The notes beneath the pieces are model-generated. The model was not told the origin of the DNA and searched no databases. It worked only from the letters and a program-made list of their open reading frames with translations. A stretch of DNA of 27,099 bases from a virus, in the IMG/VR virus record IMGVR_UViG_3300030202_002236, positions 22,935-50,033 of that record; one strand, 5' to 3'. Positions 17,956 through 26,228 of this stretch are shown in pieces. Position 1 is the stretch's first letter; each line of letters starts with the position of its first letter. Position numbers and translations under genes: made by a program.

Positions 17956-19134
17956 TTATCGTTTATTTTTCATTTTGAACTTAAAAGAGTTTGAATCATC
18001 ACCTAGAACACGAACTTTTATTCCTCCAGTTTTAGCCTCTTCATGAGTACCTCTTGGATTCATATCAATATTCTTAGACTTCTTAATGCTTTCTTTTAAA
18101 GCATCAGCTTTCCCTTGCTCATAAAAATGTTGAGCAACGGCGTCTGCGTTCATAGCTGTATATATAGCTTTGTGGTATCCAGCAGCATCTGATAGCGTTT
18201 TATTTTTATCGACAAACTTTGTCATTAAATTATTTATATCGCTTTGCTTAGCTTTAACACCTTCGACATCTTTTACATTGAATCTGTATCTTTTTTCTCC
18301 GACGTTATATTCAAAACCTTTGAACTTGTCATTAAAAAGATTATTTGTTTTCTTTTCAAAAATGTCGCTGCTTTGTTTTACAGCCTTATTGGTTTGTTCC
18401 GACTCTTTATTGTATCGGTTGAAGAAATCAATTGCTTTTTGCTGCTCAGGTGTGAGCTTACTTCCAGCTTTAATCTCTTCGTAGTATTTAGACTTTTGCC
18501 CGTCTAAGTGGGCTTTGGCCTCGGCAACTTGCTCTTTGAGGGCCAATTTTTTACGTTTAATATCTTTTTCGTCATCTAAATCTTCATCATATGAAAATCG
18601 ATCTTCGATTAAAAAATCAACTTCATCTGAAGATAAATGAGGTTTAGTGTTTTTGTAGTATTCACGTAGAGCTTCAGTATTACTTAAGCCGCTAGTGTCT
18701 CTATTTAACTTAACATAGTCTTCAATATCTCCGCCAGTGTCTTCTATAAAATCTACTAGTTTCTGAATATTTTCAGGTAGTGGCTTTCCAGTAGCTTCTG
18801 ATTCATCAAGAGCCTCCATAACCTCTTCTTTGGTTACAGTATCTTCTTCAGTTACTTCTTCTAGTACTCTAGGTTCTTCTTGTGTTTCTGCTTCCTGTTG
18901 TATTTCGTCTTCAACTTGTGCGGGCTCGGTGTCTTCATCGACTCCAGCCACTCCTGAGTTGTCAACGTCACTTTCTTCAGTTTCATTGGTTGGTGGGTTT
19001 GATAAATCTACTCTAGTAACATTGTCATCACCTTCGCTTTCAAACTTAGGCTCTTCAGTTACTTTTTCTACTGTAGCTTCTTGCTCGACCTTTTGAATTA
19101 CTTCTTCAAGGTCTGTTTGGTTATTGTCTTCCAT
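17956..19134 (-). CDS. Capsid scaffold-type protein (392 aa)
   Basis: It lies between portal and capsid genes, the classic scaffold position. The first 110 residues are strongly acidic and low-complexity (Glu/Asp/Thr/Val). The middle is charged and helical with coiled-coil-like stretches (KRKKLALKEQVAEAKAHLDG; NNLMTKFVDKNKTLSDAAGY). The C-terminus is short and basic (SFKFKMKNKR), as in scaffolds whose basic tail touches the capsid subunit. A block around FEYNVGEKRYRFNVKDVEGV may be a conserved beta-hairpin. No protease motif was seen, so removal of the scaffold, if it occurs, would depend on a protein outside this gene. The role is inferred from position and composition; sequence alone does not prove it. 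Confidence 0.75.
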   Translation of the reverse strand: MEDNNQTDLEEVIQKVEQEATVEKVTEEPKFESEGDDNVTRVDLSNPPTNETEESDVDNSGVAGVDEDTEPAQVEDEIQQEAETQEEPRVLEEVTEEDTVTKEEVMEALDESEATGKPLPENIQKLVDFIEDTGGDIEDYVKLNRDTSGLSNTEALREYYKNTKPHLSSDEVDFLIEDRFSYDEDLDDEKDIKRKKLALKEQVAEAKAHLDGQKSKYYEEIKAGSKLTPEQQKAIDFFNRYNKESEQTNKAVKQSSDIFEKKTNNLFNDKFKGFEYNVGEKRYRFNVKDVEGVKAKQSDINNLMTKFVDKNKTLSDAAGYHKAIYTAMNADAVAQHFYEQGKADALKESIKKSKNIDMNPRGTHEEAKTGGIKVRVLGDDSNSFKFKMKNKR

Positions 19135-19152
19135 AATATAAAATATAAATTG

Positions 19153-21570
19153 TTATTTAGGTCCAAAAGCTTCTAAACTAAAACCCTCTCCCATAGTATC
19201 ATTACCTGCTGACTCAAAGTTTTTAGGCGGTTTTCCACCTTTTCTTTGGTCTATAAGTTCACTTTGTTGAGTAGCTTGTATTTTAGTTCTTTCGTCCTTT
19301 CTGTCTTCTTTTTGTTTTTCGCGCGTTTTTAGATTTTCAGTGTCTGCGCCCTTAAGCTGCATGTTGTATTGGAACTCTAGCTCCATCAGCTCTTTTTTTG
19401 CTTGCATTTCAAATTGAAGCTTTTGAGTGTCAACTTCCGCCTGAGCCTGTACCAGCTGTATCTTGCTCTGTGTAATAGCGTTTTGCTTTTGCACTTCAGT
19501 TTGCGCGGCAGCTTGCGCTGAGGCCTGATTAGACTGTGTTTGCGCTTGTATGTTTTGCATTTGCTGCTGTCTGTCCTGCTCAATCTTTTTAGCTCTACGT
19601 ATTTTTAATAATTGATTAGCTAGCTTTAAATTCTTTATTTCTCTTATATCAATAGCATCTTCAAGCTCAATACTGTTCTTTTGAAGAGCCATTTGTATAT
19701 TGTTTTCAAGTAATTGCTTTTCTTCTTCGTCAGGTGAAAGCTGTATGAATATACCAAAGTCATGTAAATGTAGATCTGATATCTCTTCTAGCTTAGCTAC
19801 ATTTCTATGACCGATAGCCTCTACAAAGGCTTCTTTAGTAGGTGAGTACTCAATAATATCAGATATACGTAAAGATATTTTTTCCGCTGTTTCAGCAGTA
19901 ATTAATAAACCAGCTTGAAGTATATGTCTAGTAGCTGTATTTGAATTAGCTGCAGCTAGCTTTTGAATACCTACTAATGCGTTTTTGTCAGGCATACTAC
20001 CGTCACGAGCTTCGTTAAGACCTGTTACGTCACGTATCATTTGCACGTAATAGTTGTAGGTTTGTATTAACGACTGTAACTTTGCACCTTTACTGCTGGA
20101 GTTTATTTCTTGAATAGGTACTTTACCAGGATTCATATCACCTTCAGAGGTAAAACTTCTACCTATAATACTACCAGTTTGGAAGAACATATTAAGCGCT
20201 TCTTGCGGGTTATAGTTCGTGCCGTTGCCTAAATCTATTTCAGCAAGCCCGTCTGCATCGAGGTACACACCATCTGGCACCATCTTAGACATAACCTGCT
20301 GTAATTTTAAATGCGTAAGCTGAATCATGTCAGCAAACCCAGTAATTCTACTAACTAAACTTTCAATACGGCCATTGTACAAACGTGGCGCTACAATACT
20401 GTAATTCATTTTTACTTTATTGTAGTTGCTCTTAGGTCGCATCATATTAGTACATAATCCCCATTGCAGTAGCTTTTGACAACCAAGAACAAACACACCG
20501 CTGTAAAGCACTTCAACTTTTTTAGACTCTCTAGTAAAATCACCAGTCTTATCGCTTGGTGGGTTGAATTTGTCTGTCTTTCTTATAGCGCGCTCTCCAC
20601 CGGTGCCTGTAGTTTTTACTTTATATACTTCGTTATTATATGTTTTATAATCAAAGTAAAGAACTGTTACTTGGTTTCTATCGGCTCTAGGCTTACCATA
20701 CTTATAATCGTGCTGTTTGTCTTGATAATAGTTTTTATCTAATATCTCTTCAATTTCTGCTTCAGTAAGATCTGGAAACTGTCGAACTAGCTCGTTAATA
20801 GGAAACGTCTTTATTTCACCAGCGTAGTATATATCCTCAAAGTAAGGAGAGTTTGTTTTAGAATAAACTAAATTAGCTGGATCTACATAATCTACAGTAA
20901 CACCTTGAGATTTATTAAAACCTGTTCTTACTGATCCAATACCTAGTACAGCTAAATCGTAGAAAAATCTTTTCTTAGTTGACTCATAATTATTTCCTTC
21001 AAACATGAGATCTACAGCCTGCTCTTCCGCTATCTCTATCGCCTGTTTGTATTCAAGCTGCATATACAACTCTAGCTCTTCTTTTGAACCAGGTAATTCT
21101 CGTCTGCCACTTTGAGACGTATCGAAACCAAGCTGCCCCATCATTTGAGAGTCAAACTCCTCCATTTCCATATCACCGGCAATAGCATCCATGAAGTTAG
21201 CTCTTTCTTCAGAGCCTGACTTATCTATAGAAAAAGCCTTAATGTCATATGTTCTTTCAGCAATACCGTTAACAACTATATCTACGAATTTAGATACAAT
21301 TGGTACTGGCTTCCAGTCTAAATTAAGATAAGACAAGTCACCGTTGATAGATAACTCATCTTTATATTTTTGAACTGGTTGCTCTCCACGTGCATATAAT
21401 CTTAGCCTATGAAACTCATTAGAAGAAGACGAATACTTACTAACGCTATACTCATTACCAAACCACTCTTGGTTGATAGCTTTAGCAATTTTTTCACCGT
21501 ACTCTATAGAGTTTTTTTCTTCATCACTAACATCTTGCCTTGGAAAACTAACATATACTGACTCAGCCAT
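19153..21570 (-). CDS. Portal protein (805 aa)
   Basis: It would form the dodecameric ring through which DNA enters and leaves the head. The block SYLNLDWKPVPIVSKFVDIV and the following NGIAERTYDIKAFSID (about residues 80-115) match crAss-like portals as I remember them. Further portal-like parts are FYDLAVLGIGSVRTGF, VDYVDPANLVYS, a helix region around MIQLTHLKLQQVMSKMVPDG and VQMIRDVTGLNEARDGS. From about residue 658 to 775 the protein becomes a long Gln/Ala/Lys-rich coiled coil, followed by a short glycine-rich tail. The ATG lies 2 bases after the TerL stop, so coupling with packaging genes is likely. Leader AT-rich without Shine-Dalgarno. High confidence from sequence blocks, size and position. 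Confidence 0.88.
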   Translation of the reverse strand: MAESVYVSFPRQDVSDEEKNSIEYGEKIAKAINQEWFGNEYSVSKYSSSSNEFHRLRLYARGEQPVQKYKDELSINGDLSYLNLDWKPVPIVSKFVDIVVNGIAERTYDIKAFSIDKSGSEERANFMDAIAGDMEMEEFDSQMMGQLGFDTSQSGRRELPGSKEELELYMQLEYKQAIEIAEEQAVDLMFEGNNYESTKKRFFYDLAVLGIGSVRTGFNKSQGVTVDYVDPANLVYSKTNSPYFEDIYYAGEIKTFPINELVRQFPDLTEAEIEEILDKNYYQDKQHDYKYGKPRADRNQVTVLYFDYKTYNNEVYKVKTTGTGGERAIRKTDKFNPPSDKTGDFTRESKKVEVLYSGVFVLGCQKLLQWGLCTNMMRPKSNYNKVKMNYSIVAPRLYNGRIESLVSRITGFADMIQLTHLKLQQVMSKMVPDGVYLDADGLAEIDLGNGTNYNPQEALNMFFQTGSIIGRSFTSEGDMNPGKVPIQEINSSSKGAKLQSLIQTYNYYVQMIRDVTGLNEARDGSMPDKNALVGIQKLAAANSNTATRHILQAGLLITAETAEKISLRISDIIEYSPTKEAFVEAIGHRNVAKLEEISDLHLHDFGIFIQLSPDEEEKQLLENNIQMALQKNSIELEDAIDIREIKNLKLANQLLKIRRAKKIEQDRQQQMQNIQAQTQSNQASAQAAAQTEVQKQNAITQSKIQLVQAQAEVDTQKLQFEMQAKKELMELEFQYNMQLKGADTENLKTREKQKEDRKDERTKIQATQQSELIDQRKGGKPPKNFESAGNDTMGEGFSLEAFGPK

Positions 21571-21572
21571 GC

Positions 21573-23792
21573 TTATTTTATTAATTTAGAGTTTACACCC
21601 TCGTTGTTGTATTTTGCTATATTCAAGTTTAAAGGTTGTCTTTGACGCTCTGCGTGTGGAGCATATAAGTGTCTGTTGCAAGCCATAATAGCTAAACCAG
21701 TACTTATAGAAGCGTCATGCTTAGTTCTTTTGTTTATATCAAACTTGGCCCAGTCTTGTAATGTATCATTAAAATACATAGTACCGTAATTGCCTTCGCC
21801 TATATGACCAACGTGATCGTTAATATACATTTCAATAGCTGCAGCATGAGCTTGTTTAATATCTTCACTTGAGTTTGGTATACCACCAACTTCTTTTTCA
21901 GCAGTCGATAGTTTGTTCCATGATTTATCAGGTCTGTTCATACTATAACCTCTATAGCCTCTACGGCGTAGATAATACAATAATCTAGGTTTGTTGTTCT
22001 CTGCAAGCAATGGCATGCCGTAAAACACTAGTGCCATTAGAACGTCTTCAAAAAACATTTCTGCGGTTTGTGGTCTTGCTATATACTCTAAGAAGAACGA
22101 GCTCGGTGGCGCGTCTTCCATAGAAAATTTTGTAAGTCCGTGTAAAGCTCCTTTAGAACCGCGACCATCAACTGTGCCACTGATGTCATAACTATCGCAA
22201 CCAAAGGCGCCAACATGATCGTTACCGGGATATTTAATTCCATTTTTAATTATCTGCCTATTCTGTAAGTGAACTGGCGGCACCCAGCTTACTTTAAACC
22301 TACCTGTTGGATCTGGGTTAAAAACAACTTTACTATCTTTAACACCGCTGATCCAGCCAAAACTACCAGTAGTTACATGTGCACCGTGTCTACTACCTTC
22401 GTTAAAATCTATCTGCTCGTATATCTTAATTAAGTTAAATATACTGTTTTTAGTCTCATCTCTAAACGCGTGTTCTTCAGTACGTGGAAACTGTCTGTAA
22501 AACTCGTTGAGCGCATCTTGATCGTCACGCAAGCCATCAGCTTCATTTTCCCAGTTTTCTATAACACCTACGTCTATCAGTTCACCGTCTGGTCCATGTC
22601 GTTCATCATCACGTCCACAATTAAAGACTGGAAGTCCGTGCTCGTCAATAAATCCTTCATAGTTCCATTCCATTGGGATAAAGAGAGAATAAAGCCCAGA
22701 CTTTGTTTGTCCATTACGATTTCGTCGTGTGACGTCAGAATCATTGTATAGTTTTTTAAAGTTATCTCCACCTTTGTCAAGCGCATTACTGGTACTACCC
22801 ATTAAGCACTTACCAACGATTCTACTACCTAACCTTAAGCAGGTTTTAGTAACTCGCCAGTTGTTTAATATGTTATCAGGTCTCTCCCACTTACCACTCT
22901 CATCATGTACTAGCAAGCTCAGCTTTTCACCGTCATAGCTGTTATCACCAGTGTTCTTCCAGTCGATTGTAGTGTCAAGACCTACTATCTCTTCAAGCTG
23001 TTCGTTGCTCTGTATTTTCTTACGAGTAAACTTACTAGCCGGAACTCTATACGCAAGCTCAGACTTTGGACGATCCATACCGTCTTGTATGGGCTTGAAG
23101 AAAAAAGGATAATTTATAGATATAGGTACAACCTTATCAGTAAACATCTTCTTTGCATCGGCTCCAGACTTAGAGAGTATCCCATATCTACTATCACTCG
23201 ATATAGTGGCTAAGTTAACTGTTTCAGCTGACGACATAAACGAGAAACCTGAACGACGGTTTTTAAGGTAGCACATCCCATAGCATCTCTTATCAGCTTT
23301 ACAGGCTTCCCAGAATATAAAGAATAGTCTGTTCGCCTCTCTAAAATCTGGAGCTCCAACGTCAATCTTGCTCCATTGCAGGTACATATAATGTGCACCT
23401 GTTATGTACGTTGGTACGCTTTTATTGATAAACCAGAATCCTTCGTCTCTACGCTTGAACTCTTCGTCAATATAGTCGTACCATATTTCTTTCTGTTCGT
23501 CTGGATAGTCTCTCCAGTCGAATATACTTTTTATACGGCTGAGCTCTTTTGGGTATTCAGCTCTTACCCATTTCTCTTCTTTATGTCGAAGCACATTCCC
23601 GGTGGGCACTCTAGGCAACGCAATTTGCAACCCTTGGATTTCAAGGATTTCGCCGATCTGCCCAGTCTTTGATATAACAATGATATCATGGTCTTTATCA
23701 TAACCGTATTTCCATTTTTTACCACGATTAAGCCTCGTGATAGTTGTTTTCTTAACTGGCTCTACAACCTTAACTAAACTTTGCTCGTACAT
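21573..23792 (-). CDS. terL: Terminase large subunit (739 aa)
   Basis: The DNA-packaging motor: an N-terminal ATPase drives translocation and a C-terminal RNase H-like nuclease cuts the genome. The Walker A region is atypical, KNRRSGFS at residues 177-184, with no GK[ST]; a displaced basic residue is also found in terminases such as lambda gpA. Walker B with the catalytic glutamate is LSLLVHDE at 291-298 (D297, E298), and the coupling motif is MGSTSN at 331-336. Candidate nuclease acids are D533 (GCDSYD), E598 (MPLLAEN) and D693 (KHDASISTGL). Length and order fit the crAss-like and marine group. The start overlaps the upstream stop as TAATG, so translation is probably coupled to the small terminase candidate. 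Confidence 0.92.
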   Translation of the reverse strand: MYEQSLVKVVEPVKKTTITRLNRGKKWKYGYDKDHDIIVISKTGQIGEILEIQGLQIALPRVPTGNVLRHKEEKWVRAEYPKELSRIKSIFDWRDYPDEQKEIWYDYIDEEFKRRDEGFWFINKSVPTYITGAHYMYLQWSKIDVGAPDFREANRLFFIFWEACKADKRCYGMCYLKNRRSGFSFMSSAETVNLATISSDSRYGILSKSGADAKKMFTDKVVPISINYPFFFKPIQDGMDRPKSELAYRVPASKFTRKKIQSNEQLEEIVGLDTTIDWKNTGDNSYDGEKLSLLVHDESGKWERPDNILNNWRVTKTCLRLGSRIVGKCLMGSTSNALDKGGDNFKKLYNDSDVTRRNRNGQTKSGLYSLFIPMEWNYEGFIDEHGLPVFNCGRDDERHGPDGELIDVGVIENWENEADGLRDDQDALNEFYRQFPRTEEHAFRDETKNSIFNLIKIYEQIDFNEGSRHGAHVTTGSFGWISGVKDSKVVFNPDPTGRFKVSWVPPVHLQNRQIIKNGIKYPGNDHVGAFGCDSYDISGTVDGRGSKGALHGLTKFSMEDAPPSSFFLEYIARPQTAEMFFEDVLMALVFYGMPLLAENNKPRLLYYLRRRGYRGYSMNRPDKSWNKLSTAEKEVGGIPNSSEDIKQAHAAAIEMYINDHVGHIGEGNYGTMYFNDTLQDWAKFDINKRTKHDASISTGLAIMACNRHLYAPHAERQRQPLNLNIAKYNNEGVNSKLIK

Positions 23793-24067
23793 TACTTTGA
23801 TCTACCCTCAGCAAAACCCTTGAATACTCTTTCTTTCTTTTCTTCAGGTGCTTTACCTTCTAAAAGATTCTCTTCTTCTTGGATTCTGTTTAGTATCTCG
23901 AAGGCGTCGAAGATCGCGAGCTTTTTTGTGGCAGCGGCATTCTTGAGTCTATCAGCTGATATATCATCATCTGAATCAACAATAGCTTCTTTAGCTACTT
24001 TGATTAATTCCTCAACCGCTCTGTGCCCAGCTTGGATTATATTCTTCTTCGTCTCCTTGATATTCAT
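23792..24067 (-). CDS. Candidate terminase small subunit (91 aa)
   Basis: A short, charged, helical protein directly before TerL and joined to it by TAATG. The sequence (MNIKETKKNIIQAGHRAVEE, then SADRLKNAAATKKLAIFDAF) contains at least two amphipathic helices and a lysine-rich C-terminus. Small terminase subunits are usually of this size and kind and sit here; they recognise the packaging site and regulate TerL. The frame stays open up to an ATG at 24130, but I chose the ATG at 24067. It leaves only a 56-bp overlap with the upstream gene, and the residues before it (VYHLNLLQLN) look like read-through of that gene's end. No DNA-binding motif is certain. Coding status good; identity from position. 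Confidence 0.65.
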   Translation of the reverse strand: MNIKETKKNIIQAGHRAVEELIKVAKEAIVDSDDDISADRLKNAAATKKLAIFDAFEILNRIQEEENLLEGKAPEEKKERVFKGFAEGRSK

Positions 24068-24602
24068 ATTTAATTGTAATAAATTGAGATGGTATACGGT
24101 ATAAGCGCTTACCATCAATAACGAACTCACACTCTACTCTAGGTCTAAAACCTACAAGAGAGTTTAGCTCTGCTCTGCCATCAGTATGTTTAACAACACC
24201 AACCAAAGGTAATTCAGTGTCAACGCTTAGTTTGCTATTGTCCTTAATGGGTTGCACAAAGCAGTAACCTTGAGGGCATATCCACTCAGAGTCACGCTTG
24301 TACAAAAATATCTGATCATCATTCACAAAGTATTTATTTTCTTTGTAATATGATCTACTGTTACGCTCTCTACCCTTTACATCGTGCCAACGTCTAAATA
24401 CGTTGAAGTGTACTAGTACAGTATCACCAACTTGTATTTCAGTCTTAGTGAGCTTGGGTATAGATAAAACTTTAGCTAGTCTATTAACGTAATGATGATT
24501 AAACACCTCAGTGTTAAGTATTAACTCTTTATCACCTACTTTAGCTTTGTTGTTATATCTTTCACCTATAGGCTCTACAATAAAGTTGTAAAGCGACTGC
24601 AT
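24012..24602 (-). CDS. Tandem GroES/Cpn10-like protein (196 aa)
   Basis: Read as two GroES-like beta-barrel domains. Domain 1 (about 5-103): FIVEPIGERY corresponds to the first strand of GroES. It is followed by a loop holding LIL at 27-29, where GroES has the mobile-loop tripeptide IVL that binds GroEL. Then come RLAKVLSIP (GroES 'GEVLAVG'), IQVGDTVLVHFN ('VKVGDIVIFN') and FVNDDQIFLYK ('EEVLIMSESDILAIV'). Domain 2 (about 112-180) repeats this as GYCFVQPI, PLVGVVKHTDG, VGFRPRVECEFV and YRIPSQFITIKYE. Phage co-chaperonins (T4 gp31) replace GroES for capsid folding, and chloroplast Cpn20 is a tandem Cpn10. The gene lies just before the packaging and head genes, which fits. The fold is my inference from pattern; plain GroES identity is low. 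Confidence 0.6.
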   Translation of the reverse strand: MQSLYNFIVEPIGERYNNKAKVGDKELILNTEVFNHHYVNRLAKVLSIPKLTKTEIQVGDTVLVHFNVFRRWHDVKGRERNSRSYYKENKYFVNDDQIFLYKRDSEWICPQGYCFVQPIKDNSKLSVDTELPLVGVVKHTDGRAELNSLVGFRPRVECEFVIDGKRLYRIPSQFITIKYEYQGDEEEYNPSWAQSG

Positions 24603-24823
24603 TAATATTCTAAGTTATATTCTACAGATATAGCCATATTCTTGTTAAAATCTTTCCAAGGAATAACAGCTTTGTCTTTTCTAATATATATAGAATACTT
24701 TTCAGCTTCTTCTAGTATATCACAAATAGTATGACCGCCATACACTTCTTGCCCAACGGCATAGTGCATAGCGTCATTCTTGTAGTCTTTACCTATCGTG
24801 ATCTTACGAATCAGATGGCTCAT
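24602..24823 (-). CDS. Small protein of unknown function (73 aa)
   Basis: A short protein with mixed composition (MSHLIRKITIGKDYKNDAMH, then GQEVYGGHTICDILEE). No domain is recognised; GQEVYGGHTICDIL could be a beta-hairpin of a small barrel. It overlaps the upstream gene by 20 bp and ends in TAATG with the GroES-like gene, so it is embedded in the same operon and probably co-translated. The compact overlaps at both ends are the main reason to accept it as a real gene. Confidence 0.65.
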   Translation of the reverse strand: MSHLIRKITIGKDYKNDAMHYAVGQEVYGGHTICDILEEAEKYSIYIRKDKAVIPWKDFNKNMAISVEYNLEY

Positions 24824-25085
24824 CTTCTTTGTAATTTATAGTTCCGTCTTGAATATTAATATCAAACGTACCATATTGCTCTTCAAATTCTTTCTGCATA
24901 CCGCTTAGCTGCTCTTGAATACCGCTAACTTGGTGTAGCATCATGTGTTTGCGAGTTTCAATAGTTCCGAGCTCAAGCTGACCACGGTTAATAGCATTGA
25001 TAAGATCCTGAACTTTTTTAAGCTGTTCGTCAGTAATCTTTTCTGGCTTTAGGTCTACGACCTTTTCTTTTTTCTTTTTTCCCAT
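24804..25085 (-). CDS. Small coiled-coil protein (93 aa)
   Basis: A lysine-rich start (GKKKKEKVVDLKPEKIT) is followed by a long helical coil (about residues 20-70, with EQLKKVQDLINAINRGQLEL and GIQEQLSGMQKEFEEQY) and a short beta-like end (TFDINIQDGTINY). Proteins of this type occur at this place in many marine phages, without a known function. The ATG follows a 27-bp leader made only of A and T apart from one end base, so no Shine-Dalgarno sequence is possible. The coil suggests self-association or binding to another phage protein; nothing more can be said. Confidence 0.7.
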   Translation of the reverse strand: MGKKKKEKVVDLKPEKITDEQLKKVQDLINAINRGQLELGTIETRKHMMLHQVSGIQEQLSGMQKEFEEQYGTFDINIQDGTINYKEDEPSDS

Positions 25086-25112
25086 AATTAAATTATATTA
25101 AATTAAAATTGT

Positions 25113-25472
25113 TTATCTTGCGCAAGTTGTTCTACTTGCAACAACTCCTGATGAGTTTATTTCTATACTATAAAACGATTTACCGAAAGGCCCAACTTTG
25201 TAATGCCCAGACTGTAATAAAAACTTATCGTTAGCTCTTGCTCTTGAGTAAACCTTATCTCCAACGGCCGGTGCTGCCGCGCTACCATCGTGAACATAGC
25301 TTTGAGTCAACCCTGATATGCTGTTAACACTACAAGCGTCTTGAGTTTGTTTTGGGCTGCCATTCATTACATTATATGATTTAGCAACCACAACTTCCTT
25401 CCTGCGTCTTACCTTTACACCTTTATTTTTACCTCTAGCTTGAGCTGACGTATTAGCGTTACCTAGTGACAT
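25113..25472 (-). CDS. Small virion-type protein with a Bacteroidota-like C-terminal pattern (119 aa)
   Basis: The N-terminus (NTSAQARGKNKGVKVRRRKE) is basic and flexible. The C-terminal half is a short beta domain with Y59, the HDGSAAAPAVGDKVYS stretch, a glycine-tyrosine turn (SGHYKVG) and SSGVVASRTTC. The order 'Y..DG....P..GD.VY....G.Y....I..SG.V.S...C' is one I associate with small repeats in Bacteroidota proteins. Two cysteines (C47, C117) bracket this domain and could form a disulfide. It ends 27 bases before the coiled-coil gene and starts in a TAATG overlap with the gene upstream. A head-decoration or fibre-tip role is possible; it is a guess from position and composition. Confidence 0.65.
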   Translation of the reverse strand: MSLGNANTSAQARGKNKGVKVRRRKEVVVAKSYNVMNGSPKQTQDACSVNSISGLTQSYVHDGSAAAPAVGDKVYSRARANDKFLLQSGHYKVGPFGKSFYSIEINSSGVVASRTTCAR

Positions 25473-25834
25473 TAAAACCCAAAGTAAGCGATGATTCCAC
25501 CAGCACCCTCTACGTTAGCTAATGAAACCGCAGTCCATCTACCGTATAAAGTAGTACCATCTGCAATTGTAACAGAAGAATCTAAAGCCTCTCCATTACC
25601 GCCAGTGTTAGCGTTAGTTATACCAAAGTAGCAGTTATTAGTTTCAGTTCCACCATAAACTAAAGAGTTAGAAGTGTCCGCTGTTAAAACGTCTAGCTCT
25701 ACTTCACTAAGAGCTGTAATAGCTACTATCACCATACCGTCTGGAGGGGTTAGACTGTTGCTGTTAGAGTTGTGAATATGCGCGCTACCTAACTGTCCAA
25801 AGTTGTAAGCTGTAGCTGTTGAATTTAATCCCAT
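25472..25834 (-). CDS. Small beta-rich phage protein, possible decoration protein (120 aa)
   Basis: A compact, Gly/Ser/Thr/Asn-rich beta protein: NSTATAYNFGQLGSAH at the N-terminus, MVIVAITALSEVELDVL in the middle and a C-terminal part with VTIADGTTLYGRWTAVSLA and GIIAYFGF. The start 'TAYNFGQLGSAH' and the ending 'W...L..G..IAYFG' are, from memory, typical of small structural proteins in marine phages. A virion surface or decoration protein is the likely role. Its stop overlaps the next ATG (TAATG) and its own ATG lies one base after the holin stop, so it is co-expressed with the holin region. Confidence 0.65.
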   Translation of the reverse strand: MGLNSTATAYNFGQLGSAHIHNSNSNSLTPPDGMVIVAITALSEVELDVLTADTSNSLVYGGTETNNCYFGITNANTGGNGEALDSSVTIADGTTLYGRWTAVSLANVEGAGGIIAYFGF

Positions 25835-25835
25835 T

Positions 25836-26228
25836 TTATTTTTTTACTTTTTCTAGTGATCTACCACCAAAGTATGCACCGATCACTGTTATTAATACTA
25901 ATTGAAGAAGATCCACGTATGAATCCTTCACGTTAAAATTGATTGCACCAGCATCAATAAATATCAATAGCATCGTGCATACTATTAAGAACACAAGAGT
26001 TAATGGCCTTACGTTCTTTGAAAGCCACGAGTCAGACTTAAGATCCGCCTCCCATCGAGATGTAATATTCTTTTCCATCTCAACTTCATAATTGGCTACT
26101 AATTCTTTTATTTTTCTTTGAGCTTCAAGCTTCTCTTCTTTCGATGTAGTGAGGTTGTCTAATACTCCACCTACGCCTTCAACAAGATCAGCTGCGCCTC
26201 CAGAAAATATATTAGTTAAGAAATTCAT
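25836..26228 (-). CDS. Holin of the GTA-type three-TM family (130 aa)
   Basis: Holins form lesions in the inner membrane and set the time of lysis. After a weakly hydrophobic, glycine-rich N-terminus (about 1-26) comes a charged helix (about 28-66). Two clear membrane segments follow, at about 73-93 (RPLTLVFLIVCTMLLIFIDA) and 105-121 (VDLLQLVLITVIGAYFGG), and the tail is basic. The motif SWLSKNVRPLTL before the first segment and IGAYFGGRSLEK at the end match the gene-transfer-agent holin family (Pfam GTA_holin_3TM) as I know it. It overlaps the upstream 70-residue membrane protein gene by ATGA, so the two are translationally coupled. Confidence 0.75.
   Translation of the reverse strand: MNFLTNIFSGGAADLVEGVGGVLDNLTTSKEEKLEAQRKIKELVANYEVEMEKNITSRWEADLKSDSWLSKNVRPLTLVFLIVCTMLLIFIDAGAINFNVKDSYVDLLQLVLITVIGAYFGGRSLEKVKK

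Noticed and set aside
24068-24130. Upstream start at 24130 for the small terminase candidate
   Set aside because: It would lengthen the overlap with the GroES-like gene to 119 bp, and the added 21 residues look like out-of-frame read of that gene.
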